This document shows, piece after piece, positions 26,768 through 37,538 of a DNA stretch of 64,000 nt (position 1 is its first letter; each line of letters opens with the position of its first letter). The notes beneath the pieces are model-generated. The model was not told the DNA's origin and did not search any database. It saw only the letters and a list, made by a program, of their open reading frames with translations. Source of the stretch: Belliella alkalica (lineage in GTDB: Bacteria > Bacteroidota > Bacteroidia > Cytophagales > Cyclobacteriaceae); assembly GCF_022549785.1 (NCBI RefSeq), contig NZ_JAKZGO010000006.1, positions 186,001 to 250,000 on the forward strand. The letters run 5' to 3'. The position numbers were made by a program, and so were the translations under genes.

Positions 26768-28387
26768 TCACCAATTTGGATTCTGTTGAAGACTTGGATT
26801 CAAGCCTAATTCATTGATTGGGAGTGGCCATAAGTAATCTCGAGTTGGATCGAAGCTCCTATTTTGTGCTCTTTGTACTACGATAAAATTATCTTCATTG
26901 ACATCGGGAGTAACAGCTGTACCAAACTCTTCTTCAAAATAGAAGTTACCCAAAACAGGTTTTGGAAGTTCAATCTCGGCAGTTTTCCATCTGATCAAAT
27001 CCCAATATCTGAATCCTTCCAAAGCGAGCTCCACTCTTCGCTCTCTCCTGATTTCCTCTTTCATATCAAGTCCATTTTGCGAAGCGAAAGCATTGGAAAG
27101 ATGGGATATCCCAGCTCTAGTTCTCAACCTATTGATAGTTTCATCTAACTCTTGGTCAGAAATGCTTCCATTGAGTTCATATGTTGCTTCAGCAAAATTC
27201 AATAAGACTTCAGCATATCGAATGATAGAATAATCAATGAATGAACGGGAATTCTGCCAATCAGTAGGATTTGCATATCGTCTATTAGCATATCCAGTTC
27301 TTTGAAATGATAGATTAGGGACATTGAAAATAGGCATGGTACCAATATATGGATCTCCTTGTTTGAACAATGTCGCGCTCAATCTTGGATCTCTATTTTC
27401 AAAATCATCTAAGATCTTAGTAGGTGTCTGATACAATGGAGATTTATCGATAGGCAATCCATCTACCATCAGGTAAGAATCCACCAAGGCTTTGGTTGGA
27501 TTTGCCGCTCCAGTTTCCAAAGTTCGCTGTGCATTGTGAATCAAAACTGCATCAGACAAGGAAATACCATATTGCCTTACAAGGATATTTTCTCTGTTTG
27601 ATCTTCCTTCTCCTTCATATTGAAACAGTTCAAAATAAGATGGAAACAAATCATGCTGTCCAGATTCAATACATGCTTTGGCTGCATTTACGGCCATTGT
27701 CAAATGTTTATTTGCATCTCCTTTTTGGTGGTATTTTGCAAAAGTACCTTCAAATAGTGCCACCCTAGATTTAAATGCCATTGCAGTAGTATTAGAAACC
27801 CTTCCATACCCAGTCTCTCCTAATTGTGCAGGTGTTCTCAAATTTTGAATTGCAAAATCCAAATCAGAGTAAATAGTTTCCACAATAGATTCACGTGGAT
27901 CAGCTGGAGCAAACAGTTTTTCGTCATTTTCGGTCAAGGTTTCTAAAATCAATGGTACATTTCCATAACGTTGCACCAAGCCAAAATAAGCCCATGCTCT
28001 AAAGAATCTAGCTTCAGCAAGATACCAATTCAAATTTTCCTCTAAAACACCAAACTCCAAGACGCGAGGCCCTTTCTGAAGAATATTGTTTGCTGCTCTG
28101 ATTAAATTATATGGGGTATTATAGCTTCCGTCAGTAGATGGTGGAAGCCTTGTTCCATCACTGATGGGGTGAGGACCTATTCCAAATGCATCATCAGACC
28201 ACACGTCAGTGGTTACTGGCAAATTTGGCAAAAAAGTGTACATGTAGTTGGCAGCCATTCTGATATCATTTTCACTTCTCCAAAATGTGGGATCTGTAAT
28301 TTGTGTTTCAGGGAGTCTTTCTACATCACAGGATATGACTCCTAAGGTCAACATACAAGCAATGGGTAATATATATTTGATTTTCAT
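26768..28387 (-). CDS. SusD/RagB family outer-membrane glycan-binding lipoprotein
   Basis: The 539-residue protein is the surface lid that captures oligosaccharides for its SusC partner. A lipoprotein signal ends GVISC (Cys20). The SusD-like N-terminal tetratricopeptide half (NNILQKG, WYLAEARFFRAWAYFGLVQRYGNVPLI) and the C-terminal RagB signature (RRERRVELALEGFRYWDLIRWK) are both present. Its start is 25 bases after the susC stop, as usual for these pairs. Confidence 0.96.
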   Translation of the reverse strand: MKIKYILPIACMLTLGVISCDVERLPETQITDPTFWRSENDIRMAANYMYTFLPNLPVTTDVWSDDAFGIGPHPISDGTRLPPSTDGSYNTPYNLIRAANNILQKGPRVLEFGVLEENLNWYLAEARFFRAWAYFGLVQRYGNVPLILETLTENDEKLFAPADPRESIVETIYSDLDFAIQNLRTPAQLGETGYGRVSNTTAMAFKSRVALFEGTFAKYHQKGDANKHLTMAVNAAKACIESGQHDLFPSYFELFQYEGEGRSNRENILVRQYGISLSDAVLIHNAQRTLETGAANPTKALVDSYLMVDGLPIDKSPLYQTPTKILDDFENRDPRLSATLFKQGDPYIGTMPIFNVPNLSFQRTGYANRRYANPTDWQNSRSFIDYSIIRYAEVLLNFAEATYELNGSISDQELDETINRLRTRAGISHLSNAFASQNGLDMKEEIRRERRVELALEGFRYWDLIRWKTAEIELPKPVLGNFYFEEEFGTAVTPDVNEDNFIVVQRAQNRSFDPTRDYLWPLPINELGLNPSLQQNPNW

Positions 28388-28412
28388 GATTTCAGTTAAT
28401 TTAGGATTTGAA

Positions 28413-31400
28413 TTAGAATGTCAGATTGATGCCACCAGCGAATGTTCCAAAAAATGGATAATCAGCTCTTACATTATTGGTGTTTTCTGGATCAAAAACG
28501 CCGTTGAACACACCCATATTTGTCTTTGTCCATAGATCTTGACCTGTTACAAAAATTCTGGCTCGGGATATTTTTGCTTTTTGAAGCAAAGAAGGAGAGA
28601 AGGAATATCCAATTTGAATATTTTTCAACCTGATATAACTTCCATCTAGCACCCATCTGTCTGAAGGAAGGTAATTATGAAAACCATTCAAAAAAGGTCT
28701 AGGAAATGCAGCGTCTGGGTTTTCTGGAGTCCAGTAATCCCTATGGTGCTCCATTGGCATAAACCATCCTTGCATCAATGGAGCAATCATATCTCTCGTT
28801 GGTAAAAAACTTCTTCTTCCTACGCCTTGAAAGAAAATACTAAAGTCAAAATTCTTATAGTTTGCAGAAGCATTTAATCCAAAAAGCAATCTTTGCTGAG
28901 TAGATCCCAACAAGGTCATATCTCCTGGATCATCCGTTGTGCCTCTACCTGGAGTAATTCTATTGTCCCCATCTTGGTTGATATACCTAATATCGCCTAC
29001 ACCTGCATTATTGTCTTGAAACGGAGAGTTTTGCACTTCCTCGATAGAAGAAAAATACCCAGGAGCTGTCTGATAACCCCATATTGTACCTAAAGGATAA
29101 CCTTCCACTATATTGTTCAGACCCAAATTGACTACATTTCTTCCGGAAAATTCAACAAGACGATTGTTGTTGTCTGAAAGATTGAAACCAACATTGTAGC
29201 TAAAATCATCCCCAATTTTATTTCTGTACTGCATCTCTAATTCCCAACCCCATGATTTCAAAACACCATTATTGATTCTTGGAGTACCTACTCCAAATGT
29301 ACCAGGCAATTGTAATGGAGTCAGCATGTCTCTATTATGCTTGATATAATAGTCAAAACTTATCTGGAGCTTATTTTCAAGAAAACCCATGTCTGTTCCG
29401 TAATTGAAAGTCTCTATGGTTTCCCATGACAAAGTGGAAGATGGCACTCTATTTTCCCAAAAATAAGTCGTACGCTGCTCAGAACCTCCCATGACCAAAG
29501 AAGAGCCTCTTGCTAACAAACTAAGGTAATCATATGACCCAATGATATCCGGGGCCAAAGCTGACCCAAGTCTTCCCCATGATGCCCTTAACTTTAATTC
29601 TGATATGAAATTTAAATTATCCTGCATGAAACCCTCTCTGTGGATATTCCAGCCTGCAGATGCTGAGGGGAATACTTTGAATCTTAATCCAGGAGCTAAT
29701 CTTGAATTTTCGTCACCCCTGACAGTTGCCTCAACTAAGTATTTTCCATCATAACTATAATTCAGTCTCCCAAAAACAGACTGATTCGCTGTAGTATTGA
29801 TATTTTCGTTTGTTATTCTTGAGTTCTCATCTCCCAGATTGATAGAAGGAAGATCATTACTGATCAAGGCTCTGGCTTGTGAAAAAAGTGAAGTAAACCT
29901 ATAGTCTTCATACTGATACCCTCCCAATACGTGAAATTTATGTTTTTCACTAATTTCCAAGTCATAGTCAGCCAACATTTGAAAACTTGTATTCAGTATG
30001 CGTTGTTTTGTAAGTTCGTAAACATTGGGGTTATTAAGTATAAAAGCTGGGTTTTCACCACCTCTGTCCCATAGATTCACCGTTCGCGCAAATCGATCCC
30101 TGTCCAGTGTTCTATATTGACGCCCATAGATAGCACGAATCTGAAGACCTTTGACAAAATCTTTCGCAGTAGCAGTAAATACTCCATCAAAATCATTTCT
30201 GGAAGTATTGTCATATCCACCTTCTGACAAAGTCGCATAAGAATTGTTCCCAGAAGTTCCAGCTCCTCCAAACAACCTTCCATCAGGCATGAAAATAGGG
30301 AATCTAACTCTTGCTTGATATACTTGCTGGAGCAATCCATATCCACTTGCTCCTACCGAAGGTGCTTCAGTATTGTGTTGCGTATATGCAATTCTAGAGT
30401 CCAATCTAATATGCTTAGTTAGCGCTGTACCTAGATTAATCCTTGCATTGTATCTATTGAAGTTATCGGGACCAACCTTGAAAACACCTGCTTTTTCATA
30501 ATACCCCATTGATACCAAGAAATTGGTCTTTTCATTTCCACCTCTGGCGCTGAAATTATGCGTTTGCATAGGTGAATTGTCCCTCAATACTTGATCTCTA
30601 ATACTTTGCTGATTGAATGTTATCCATCTATTTGGATTGTTTGGGTCAGGTACAAACTCCACTCCATCTCTAATAAATTGTAGTGCCTCGTCGTTGAATT
30701 CAGGTGCTAGCCCACGATTTGCTCTAGCCAAATTTGAATACTCTGCTTCCTCTAACAATGACAATCTTCCTGGAACATTAAGTGCCCATTCAGTACCTAT
30801 CTGATTGGAATATTCAAAAACAGTTTTTCCAGATTTACCTGCTTTTGTTGTGACCAATATCACTCCACCTGCCGCTTGAGCACCATAAATAGCAGCAGCA
30901 GCAGCATCTTTTAAGACTGTTACCGACTCAATGTCGTTAGGATTCAAGGTTTGCATCGTAAACAACGGAGCGGGCACTCCATCTACCATCAACAATGGAT
31001 TTACATTTCCATTGGCAGAAGTAGCTCCCCTGACTTGAATATTTATCCCTTCGGCACCTGGTTGGCCCGTATTTCTAGTCACATTGAGACCAGGAGTTGT
31101 CCCTTGTAGTGCAGTTGCTAGGTTGGGAACTGGTCTATTTTCGATCATTTCTTTACTTACTGTTGAAACAGCACCCGTAAGGTTAGCTTTCTGTTGAGTT
31201 CCGTAACCCACTACAATCACTTCTCCCAGTTCAGAAATATCTTCGGTCAACTCTACATCCAGCATTGTTTGGTTACCTATGTTGATTTCTCGTTTAGAAT
31301 AACCGATAAATGTAAATTCAACTATTGGATTACTTGTAGTAAGAGAAATTGTAAAGCTCCCGTCAATTTCAGTTATTGTGCCATTGGAGGTTCCTTTTTC

Positions 31401-31559
31401 TATCACATTTACCCCAGGGATGCCCTCCTTAGTGTTACTGTCGATTACTATCCCGCTTACTGTTTTATTGGTTTGCGCGTGTAGTTGATTTTGGACATTG
31501 ATACTCAGCAATAAGCAGAGCATAAATGGACCAATAATTTTAAAGTAATGTGTCTTCAT
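28413..31559 (-). CDS. SusC/RagA family TonB-linked outer-membrane transporter
   Basis: The 1048-residue transporter imports oligosaccharides across the outer membrane using TonB energy. It has a signal peptide (ending LHAQ), a carboxypeptidase-regulatory-like domain (about 33-115), the SusC plug start (ELGEVIVVGYGTQQK, about 113-127; plug to about 240) and a 22-strand barrel ending GGINLTF. The plug carries VNPLLMVDGVPAP and VLKDAAAAAIYGAQAAGGVILVTT, both family hallmarks. It starts 15 bases after the first GH88 gene and is followed by SusD. Confidence 0.97.
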   Translation of the reverse strand: MKTHYFKIIGPFMLCLLLSINVQNQLHAQTNKTVSGIVIDSNTKEGIPGVNVIEKGTSNGTITEIDGSFTISLTTSNPIVEFTFIGYSKREINIGNQTMLDVELTEDISELGEVIVVGYGTQQKANLTGAVSTVSKEMIENRPVPNLATALQGTTPGLNVTRNTGQPGAEGINIQVRGATSANGNVNPLLMVDGVPAPLFTMQTLNPNDIESVTVLKDAAAAAIYGAQAAGGVILVTTKAGKSGKTVFEYSNQIGTEWALNVPGRLSLLEEAEYSNLARANRGLAPEFNDEALQFIRDGVEFVPDPNNPNRWITFNQQSIRDQVLRDNSPMQTHNFSARGGNEKTNFLVSMGYYEKAGVFKVGPDNFNRYNARINLGTALTKHIRLDSRIAYTQHNTEAPSVGASGYGLLQQVYQARVRFPIFMPDGRLFGGAGTSGNNSYATLSEGGYDNTSRNDFDGVFTATAKDFVKGLQIRAIYGRQYRTLDRDRFARTVNLWDRGGENPAFILNNPNVYELTKQRILNTSFQMLADYDLEISEKHKFHVLGGYQYEDYRFTSLFSQARALISNDLPSINLGDENSRITNENINTTANQSVFGRLNYSYDGKYLVEATVRGDENSRLAPGLRFKVFPSASAGWNIHREGFMQDNLNFISELKLRASWGRLGSALAPDIIGSYDYLSLLARGSSLVMGGSEQRTTYFWENRVPSSTLSWETIETFNYGTDMGFLENKLQISFDYYIKHNRDMLTPLQLPGTFGVGTPRINNGVLKSWGWELEMQYRNKIGDDFSYNVGFNLSDNNNRLVEFSGRNVVNLGLNNIVEGYPLGTIWGYQTAPGYFSSIEEVQNSPFQDNNAGVGDIRYINQDGDNRITPGRGTTDDPGDMTLLGSTQQRLLFGLNASANYKNFDFSIFFQGVGRRSFLPTRDMIAPLMQGWFMPMEHHRDYWTPENPDAAFPRPFLNGFHNYLPSDRWVLDGSYIRLKNIQIGYSFSPSLLQKAKISRARIFVTGQDLWTKTNMGVFNGVFDPENTNNVRADYPFFGTFAGGINLTF

Positions 31560-31574
31560 GTTCTTTTAGGTTTA

Positions 31575-32795
31575 TTAATTATTGTTTTGGTTATTTTCTA
31601 TTTCCTTTAATCTGTGAAGTGCTTCCAAAAAATAATAGTCAGCATAATTAAGAGGCACATCTATTTCTTCGTTGTGCGGGATACTTCCTGTACTATGTTT
31701 GATCAAAAAATGGTGATTTTCTCCGATCTCTGCCAAATACCTCTCTGAACAGAGGTTTGAAATGATCTGCTTTGCTTTTTTCAGATATCCGTTTGGAGAA
31801 TGCTTGTCCAATTGAATCAAGGCTGAAGCAACAATAGCAGCAGCTGAAGCATCTTTTGGGACTTCTGCAGTTGGAGTCAAACTCATATCCCAATGCGGTA
31901 TCATATCAGATGGCAAATGGCTATGATTCAAATAATACTCAGCAATATTTTCCGCCAAATCCAAATAAACTTCTTCTCCAGTGAATTCATAAACACTAAC
32001 AAAACCGTACAAACCCCAAGCCTGACCGCGCGCCCAACTTGATTCATCAGAATATCCCTGCGCTGTCTGGTACCCAAGAGGCTCTCCTGTATTAGTATCA
32101 AAATCCACTACATGAAAAGAGCTAAAATCATTTCTGAAAAAATGTTTCATTGTAGTATTGGCATGCGCTATTGCTACTTTCTTATACTTTTCGTCTCCAG
32201 TCCATTCAGAGAGCCTAAATAGAAGTTCGAGATTCATCATGTTGTCAATGATGACTGGAAAAGTCCAGCCTCTTTGGCTTTGCCATCCTCTATCCACATC
32301 CCAAGATTGGATCGCTCCCACGATAGGGTTGAATCTTTCTATCAATACATCGCCAGCTTCAATAAGTACATCCAAAAACTTCTCGTCACCAGTAAGTCTA
32401 TATCCGTGTCCATAAGAATTGTTAAAAACAAACCCTAAGTCATGAGATCCTCTAAAGTGTTTCATTTCTTTGTGCAAGCTTTGGAAATATCTTGCTTCTT
32501 TGGCCCAAACCTCGTCTTGGGTCATTTCAAAGATATACCACAAGCTGCCAGGGAAAAACCCTGCTGTCCAATCAAAATCATTATTTGCGCTTTTAATTTC
32601 ACCATTTTTTACCGTCCTAGGAATAGAACTATTTTCCTTTCCCCATTTGACTAAGCCCCCATATTGTAGTGGAATAAATTCTTCTATAGTTTGCTTGCCC
32701 TCGATTTCACTGCTACTTAATTTTTCACATGAAATGAAAATCAGAAAGAAAAGAAAATAAAAATTGAAAGAGACTACTTTGTGTATAATTTTCAT
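31575..32795 (-). CDS. GH88 unsaturated glucuronyl hydrolase, lipoprotein (2)
   Basis: The 406-residue enzyme is a paralogue of the GH88 protein at 24238-25428. A lipoprotein signal ends FISC. Catalytic aspartates are in HDLGFVFN and IIDNMMNLELL, followed by ARGQAWGLYGF. It is the first gene of the minus-strand operon and lies 430 bases from the divergent regulator gene, so the operon promoter should be in that gap. Two GH88 enzymes in one locus suggest different linkages or substituents on the unsaturated disaccharides. Confidence 0.92.
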   Translation of the reverse strand: MKIIHKVVSFNFYFLFFLIFISCEKLSSSEIEGKQTIEEFIPLQYGGLVKWGKENSSIPRTVKNGEIKSANNDFDWTAGFFPGSLWYIFEMTQDEVWAKEARYFQSLHKEMKHFRGSHDLGFVFNNSYGHGYRLTGDEKFLDVLIEAGDVLIERFNPIVGAIQSWDVDRGWQSQRGWTFPVIIDNMMNLELLFRLSEWTGDEKYKKVAIAHANTTMKHFFRNDFSSFHVVDFDTNTGEPLGYQTAQGYSDESSWARGQAWGLYGFVSVYEFTGEEVYLDLAENIAEYYLNHSHLPSDMIPHWDMSLTPTAEVPKDASAAAIVASALIQLDKHSPNGYLKKAKQIISNLCSERYLAEIGENHHFLIKHSTGSIPHNEEIDVPLNYADYYFLEALHRLKEIENNQNNN

Positions 32796-33224
32796 AGCGA
32801 TACTTTTTTATATCACTGCAAATTAGCGCCCCCAAATCAAATTCGATGTACACTATTCTTCATAAAAATTCCAATATAATACAAGGAAAAAATAAAGGAC
32901 TAAAAACCTTCAAAAACCATTTAGAAGATGATTCTCTTTAAAAAATATGTACAAAATTGGCATTTATTTGTACGATTTCGGATCTCTATTTAATGCCTGA
33001 TGTTAACTTTGCAAAAGAAGACATATAAACGAGAAATGAAACTACTTGAAAAACCCCACTTCCCTAAAATTTAAAAAAAACATTTCTTTTTAATTAAAAT
33101 TAGGCTTTATTTAATTACGAAAAAATCTTCATTTCATTTGTGAAAACAACATTGTATTCATAAAATGAAATTTGATTTTTATAGCCCTTTAGGTAAATGC
33201 TAATATCAAAAACAAAAACTGAAT
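32796..33224. other. Divergent regulatory region of the PUL
   Basis: These 429 AT-rich bases separate the hybrid regulator gene from the GH88-susC-susD operon and should carry both promoters and the regulator's binding site. A -7-like TAACTTTG (33004-33011) faces the regulator gene, without a convincing -33. I found no clear TAnnTTTG facing the operon and no strong inverted repeat. Confidence 0.55.
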
Positions 33225-36200
33225 GTGCTAAGTAATAAAGACATGAGCTCCAAACTGAAAAAGTATTTTAAGATCGTTCTTGTTTTATGGATTTTGTACC
33301 CACAAACTTCACTTTTCTCAAATGCGCAGAATTTACCATTGACTTTCTACCAAATAGGTGTTGAGGAAGGCATGAGCTCAAGCAATACCCTTTGCTTGCA
33401 TGAAGATCATCTAAATAGGATTTGGGTTGGGACAATGGATGGGCTTAACCTGTATGATGGTCAGAGAGTCAAGATTTTTCAACCTTCTGAGACATCCCAA
33501 AACTCCCTTCTCGGCCATCATGTAAAAAAAATAATACAAAAAGGAAATGCATTGTGGATTCTGACTAACGCAGGTGTTTCTTCCCTTGATTTGGAAACAC
33601 TGAAATTCAAGCAATACCCCATAGTGGAGGCCATATCTATCACAAATTATAATGACAAAATTCTCTTAGCCACAATTTCTGGACTTAGGATTATTGATGA
33701 AGAAAAAGATATTTTAAGTGTTTGCAACATTTTTGGAAATGAAATCCTCCAATTTTCTTCATTTTTTGAATCTGATAAATATCTCTATGCTACTACATCA
33801 AGTCAATGGCTATATGTATTAAGTAAATCTACAGAAGAAATCAGGAAAAGTTACATCCCAGAAATCGGAAATGTCAACCAGATTTCAGTTCATAATGGTA
33901 ATATTTGGGTAGCAAGTTATGACAATGGTGTATTGGAAATAAGCCCTGATTTTGAAATAAAAAACCATTTTCATACTGATGCAAAAGGAGTATTAAAAAT
34001 CATTCATAACAGTGTCCGAACTGTAAAAACAGATTCGAATGGCAAAGTATGGATAGGAACTTTCCTTGGTCTTCATGTATATAACCCTATCAATCAGACG
34101 AATTATTTGTACAGTGCAGACCCTCTAACACCTGGCAGCCTTTCTCATCATTCCGTATGGGATATTATTGAAGACCATCAAAAATCAATTTGGTTGGCTA
34201 CATATTATGGAGGGCTAAGCTATGTGCAACCTAACAAAGAGCTTTATCAGCGCTATTTCCATCAAGTACCATCCGACAACAAGCTGGGACATAATATTCT
34301 TGGTCAAATCCTTGAAGATGAAAAAAATAATTTATGGATTGCTACAGAAGGAGGCGGGTTAGATTATTTTGACAGAAAGAAAAACAAAATCATCAATCAT
34401 GGCTACTTTGGCAGCAATGGTGATTTTGTAGGCAAAAACATAAAAGCCTTATTTCTTGACAAAAACAAGTTTCTCTATGTAGGCACACATGAAGGTGGGC
34501 TATTCAAAATTGACCTTCCGACTTTAAATGTAAAGAGCCTGGCAACTTCGTCCAAAACACAGTTCTCTGTTATCGATATTAAACCATATCAAAACAACCT
34601 TTTACTAGCCACTTCAGATGGTTTGAAAATTTATGATCCTGAAAGTAATCTTTTCGAAGATTTCTTTGCAGAATGGCCTAGCAATGTAAAAACCCCAAAT
34701 GGCTGCAATGCAGTCTTGATTGACCATGAGAAAAAAATTTGGATCGGCACCAAAAGGGAAGGGATTTTCATCGCTGATCCAGTCAGCCGTAAGATAACAA
34801 GGCACGACAAATACAACTCCAGCCTTTACAGCAATGACATATTCAAATTCTATCAAGATAGCAACAATAGGATTTGGGTCGCAACCACTGGGGGTGGTTT
34901 GAGTCTTTATGATCCAAAACTAAAGAATTTCAAATCCTTTACCCAAGACAACTATGACCTCCCTAGTAATCTAATCTATGGAATACAAGAATCAAAATTT
35001 GATAACTTTTGGATTGCTACCAGTAAAGGTCTGGTGCGGTTTGACTTGGAAAAGGAACACTTTTACTCTTTTGATCATGATTCTGGCTTCCCATTACGGG
35101 AGATAAATCAGTCTTCTTTGTTACTCACATCAGATGGACACTTATTTGTCGGAGGAATGAGCGGATTGGTTTCATTCGAAGAGCAGGCTAGTATCAAACG
35201 ACTCAAACTAGAAAAACCATATATCTCAGAACTTATCATCAATAACAAAAAGGTCTCTCCTTCCGAAGATGAAATCATACAATCAGATATTCCTTTTTTA
35301 TCCAAAATAACCTTAGAGCCAAACCATACCTCTTTGACTTTAAACTTTGCCTCGGGAAATTACATCCAAACCCATAAGAGCAAGTTTCTTTACAAAATGC
35401 AAGGATTTGATAAGGAATGGATTGATCCACAAGGACAGTTTTCTGCATCATACACCAATTTATCACCAGGAGATTACACATTTTTGGTCAAGACTTATGA
35501 TCCACAATATCAAGACAGCTTTATAGAAACATCACTTGCCATCAAAATCAACCCCCCATTTTATAAAACAAATTTTGCCTATTTTCTATATGCCATTTTG
35601 ACCTTGGGCTTAATCATATCTATCAACTATATATACCTCTATAGAACTAGACTTATAGACCAATTGGAGCTTGAGAAAAAATCGAAAGATCAAATGGCAC
35701 AAGCCAATAATCAAAAGTTGGAGTTTTTCACAAATGTCTCCCATGAGTTTATCACGCCGCTTTCGATTATCACAGGTACCTTGGAAGGTTTGATTGAGAA
35801 TAACAAATTGCCAAAATCACTGTTCAACAGAATTCAGATTGCTTATAAAAGCTCCAATCGGCTCAAAAATCTCGCTAAAGAACTGCTTGACTTTAGAAAG
35901 CTTGAAAAAGGTCATTTAAAAATAAATGCTTTTGAATCGAATTTCAGCGAGTTTTTGGAAGAAATATTCAATTCATACGAGAACATTGCCACAGACAAAA
36001 AAATCAACTACACCTTAAATATGCCTAAAGGCAATATTTACCTAACATTTGATCCAGAACAGCTCGAAAAGGTGTTTTTCAATTTACTTTCAAATTCTTT
36101 CAAGCATATTCCTCAACAATCTGGAAGCATCGCCTTGAGTGTAATTGAATCAAAAAACCATATCGAAGTCAAAATTCAAGACAATGGCTCGGGCATTCCA

Positions 36201-37259
36201 GAAAGTGATGCGAAAAGGATTTTTGACAGGTTTTACCAAATAGAAAACCTTCACAAACAAACCAGTAAATTCGGAACAGGAATAGGCTTGGCTCTATCCA
36301 AAGGCATAATCGAGGCTCATAGCGGTGAAATCCTAGTGGAAAGTCAACCTGAAAAAGGAAGTCTCTTCATCGTGAAACTCTATAAGGGAAAGAGCCATTT
36401 TATGGCTTCCAACCTCTTGGCAGAGCACGAAACGAGTCCTCAAAAAAACAATGTGAAAATAAGTTCGGAATTCATAGCGAAACCTGAGTTACCAAAAAAT
36501 GCTCCGAAAATATTATTGGTGGACGACAATGAAGATTTTAGAAATTATATTCAAAATTTCCTATATGACAGTTTCCACGTAATTCAAGCCAATGATGGTC
36601 AAGATGGACTTCAAAAAGCAATCCAAGATCAGCCTGATCTTATCATTAGCGATGTAGTCATGCCCGTGCTTTCGGGAACTCAGATGCTTGAAAAATTGAA
36701 AAGAAACATCAAAACTGCGCATATTCCAATAATCCTATTGACAGCCAAAATCGAAACGGAACTCAAAATCGAAGGGCTAGAAAATGGTGCAGATGATTAC
36801 CTTTCAAAACCTGTAAATCCTGTGATTTTAAAAACCAAGGTGTATAACATCCTGAAAAACAGAAAGCTTTTTCAGGAAAGCTTCTCTGAGAAGAAAAAAA
36901 TCAAAGTCAAACAAACATCTCATCCTAAGGAAGATGCTGAATTTCTAAGTGAAGCGAAAAATTTCATTGAGAAAAATATTGAAAAGGAAGATTTGAATGT
37001 TGTTACCTTGGCCAAGCATCTTGGTATAAGTAGGACAAAACTTTACTATAAAATCAAATCCTTGACACACAAAACACCAAATGAATATATCTTAGATATC
37101 AGACTACAAAAAGCTGCAAAAATGATTCTAAGACATCCAAACAAAAATCTAGCGGATATTGCTTTTCAGACTGGATTCAGTACAGCAAGATATTTCAGCC
37201 ATTGCTTCAAAAACCACTATGGAGTCAATCCGTCACAATATGCCCAGGATAAACATTGA
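33225..37259 (+). CDS. Hybrid two-component system sensor-regulator (HTCS) of the PUL
   Basis: The 1344-residue one-protein signalling system senses oligosaccharides in the periplasm and activates the locus. The order is: signal/anchor segment (about 10-35), two-component propeller repeats (about 40-700, many IWVGT/IWIGT blades), Y_Y_Y domain (about 705-778), membrane helix (782-805), HisKA with His near 838 (NVSHEFITPL), HATPase (DNGSGIP, GTGIGLAL), receiver (about 1092-1205; phospho-Asp near 1141 in LIISDVVMP), and a C-terminal AraC-type helix-turn-helix (about 1258-1344). A second ATG at 33243 could be the true start. It is divergent from the operon it presumably controls. Confidence 0.95.
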   Translation: MLSNKDMSSKLKKYFKIVLVLWILYPQTSLFSNAQNLPLTFYQIGVEEGMSSSNTLCLHEDHLNRIWVGTMDGLNLYDGQRVKIFQPSETSQNSLLGHHVKKIIQKGNALWILTNAGVSSLDLETLKFKQYPIVEAISITNYNDKILLATISGLRIIDEEKDILSVCNIFGNEILQFSSFFESDKYLYATTSSQWLYVLSKSTEEIRKSYIPEIGNVNQISVHNGNIWVASYDNGVLEISPDFEIKNHFHTDAKGVLKIIHNSVRTVKTDSNGKVWIGTFLGLHVYNPINQTNYLYSADPLTPGSLSHHSVWDIIEDHQKSIWLATYYGGLSYVQPNKELYQRYFHQVPSDNKLGHNILGQILEDEKNNLWIATEGGGLDYFDRKKNKIINHGYFGSNGDFVGKNIKALFLDKNKFLYVGTHEGGLFKIDLPTLNVKSLATSSKTQFSVIDIKPYQNNLLLATSDGLKIYDPESNLFEDFFAEWPSNVKTPNGCNAVLIDHEKKIWIGTKREGIFIADPVSRKITRHDKYNSSLYSNDIFKFYQDSNNRIWVATTGGGLSLYDPKLKNFKSFTQDNYDLPSNLIYGIQESKFDNFWIATSKGLVRFDLEKEHFYSFDHDSGFPLREINQSSLLLTSDGHLFVGGMSGLVSFEEQASIKRLKLEKPYISELIINNKKVSPSEDEIIQSDIPFLSKITLEPNHTSLTLNFASGNYIQTHKSKFLYKMQGFDKEWIDPQGQFSASYTNLSPGDYTFLVKTYDPQYQDSFIETSLAIKINPPFYKTNFAYFLYAILTLGLIISINYIYLYRTRLIDQLELEKKSKDQMAQANNQKLEFFTNVSHEFITPLSIITGTLEGLIENNKLPKSLFNRIQIAYKSSNRLKNLAKELLDFRKLEKGHLKINAFESNFSEFLEEIFNSYENIATDKKINYTLNMPKGNIYLTFDPEQLEKVFFNLLSNSFKHIPQQSGSIALSVIESKNHIEVKIQDNGSGIPESDAKRIFDRFYQIENLHKQTSKFGTGIGLALSKGIIEAHSGEILVESQPEKGSLFIVKLYKGKSHFMASNLLAEHETSPQKNNVKISSEFIAKPELPKNAPKILLVDDNEDFRNYIQNFLYDSFHVIQANDGQDGLQKAIQDQPDLIISDVVMPVLSGTQMLEKLKRNIKTAHIPIILLTAKIETELKIEGLENGADDYLSKPVNPVILKTKVYNILKNRKLFQESFSEKKKIKVKQTSHPKEDAEFLSEAKNFIEKNIEKEDLNVVTLAKHLGISRTKLYYKIKSLTHKTPNEYILDIRLQKAAKMILRHPNKNLADIAFQTGFSTARYFSHCFKNHYGVNPSQYAQDKH

Positions 37260-37509
37260 CCAGTGATTTTTGTACCATGTTCTATGTACCAATTTCAAAG
37301 TGCGATGTAGGAAGAATCTTCCAAACCCAGAGATTACCTAACCTTCAAATCTTACAACATTCAAACAAAACCTTTTTTTTAAATTCCGGATTTTACAATT
37401 TTGGAATCTTTCAATTTTATAATCTTTAATTTAAAACACCTACTATCCCAAACCTTAAAACTTTTCAACATTCCCAACCTTGAAACCACAGAAGGAACTT
37501 TATTTCCCT

Positions 37510-37517
37510 TATATTTG
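37510..37517 (+). promoter_or_regulatory. Putative -7 element of the tmRNA gene
   Basis: TATATTTG matches TAnnTTTG and lies 22 bases before the mature tmRNA 5' end, which leaves a short leader for RNase P to remove. The nearest TTG (37480-37482) is 27 bases upstream, too far for an ideal -33. Confidence 0.5.
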
Positions 37518-37538
37518 TCAACCTAATTGGAAAACAAT

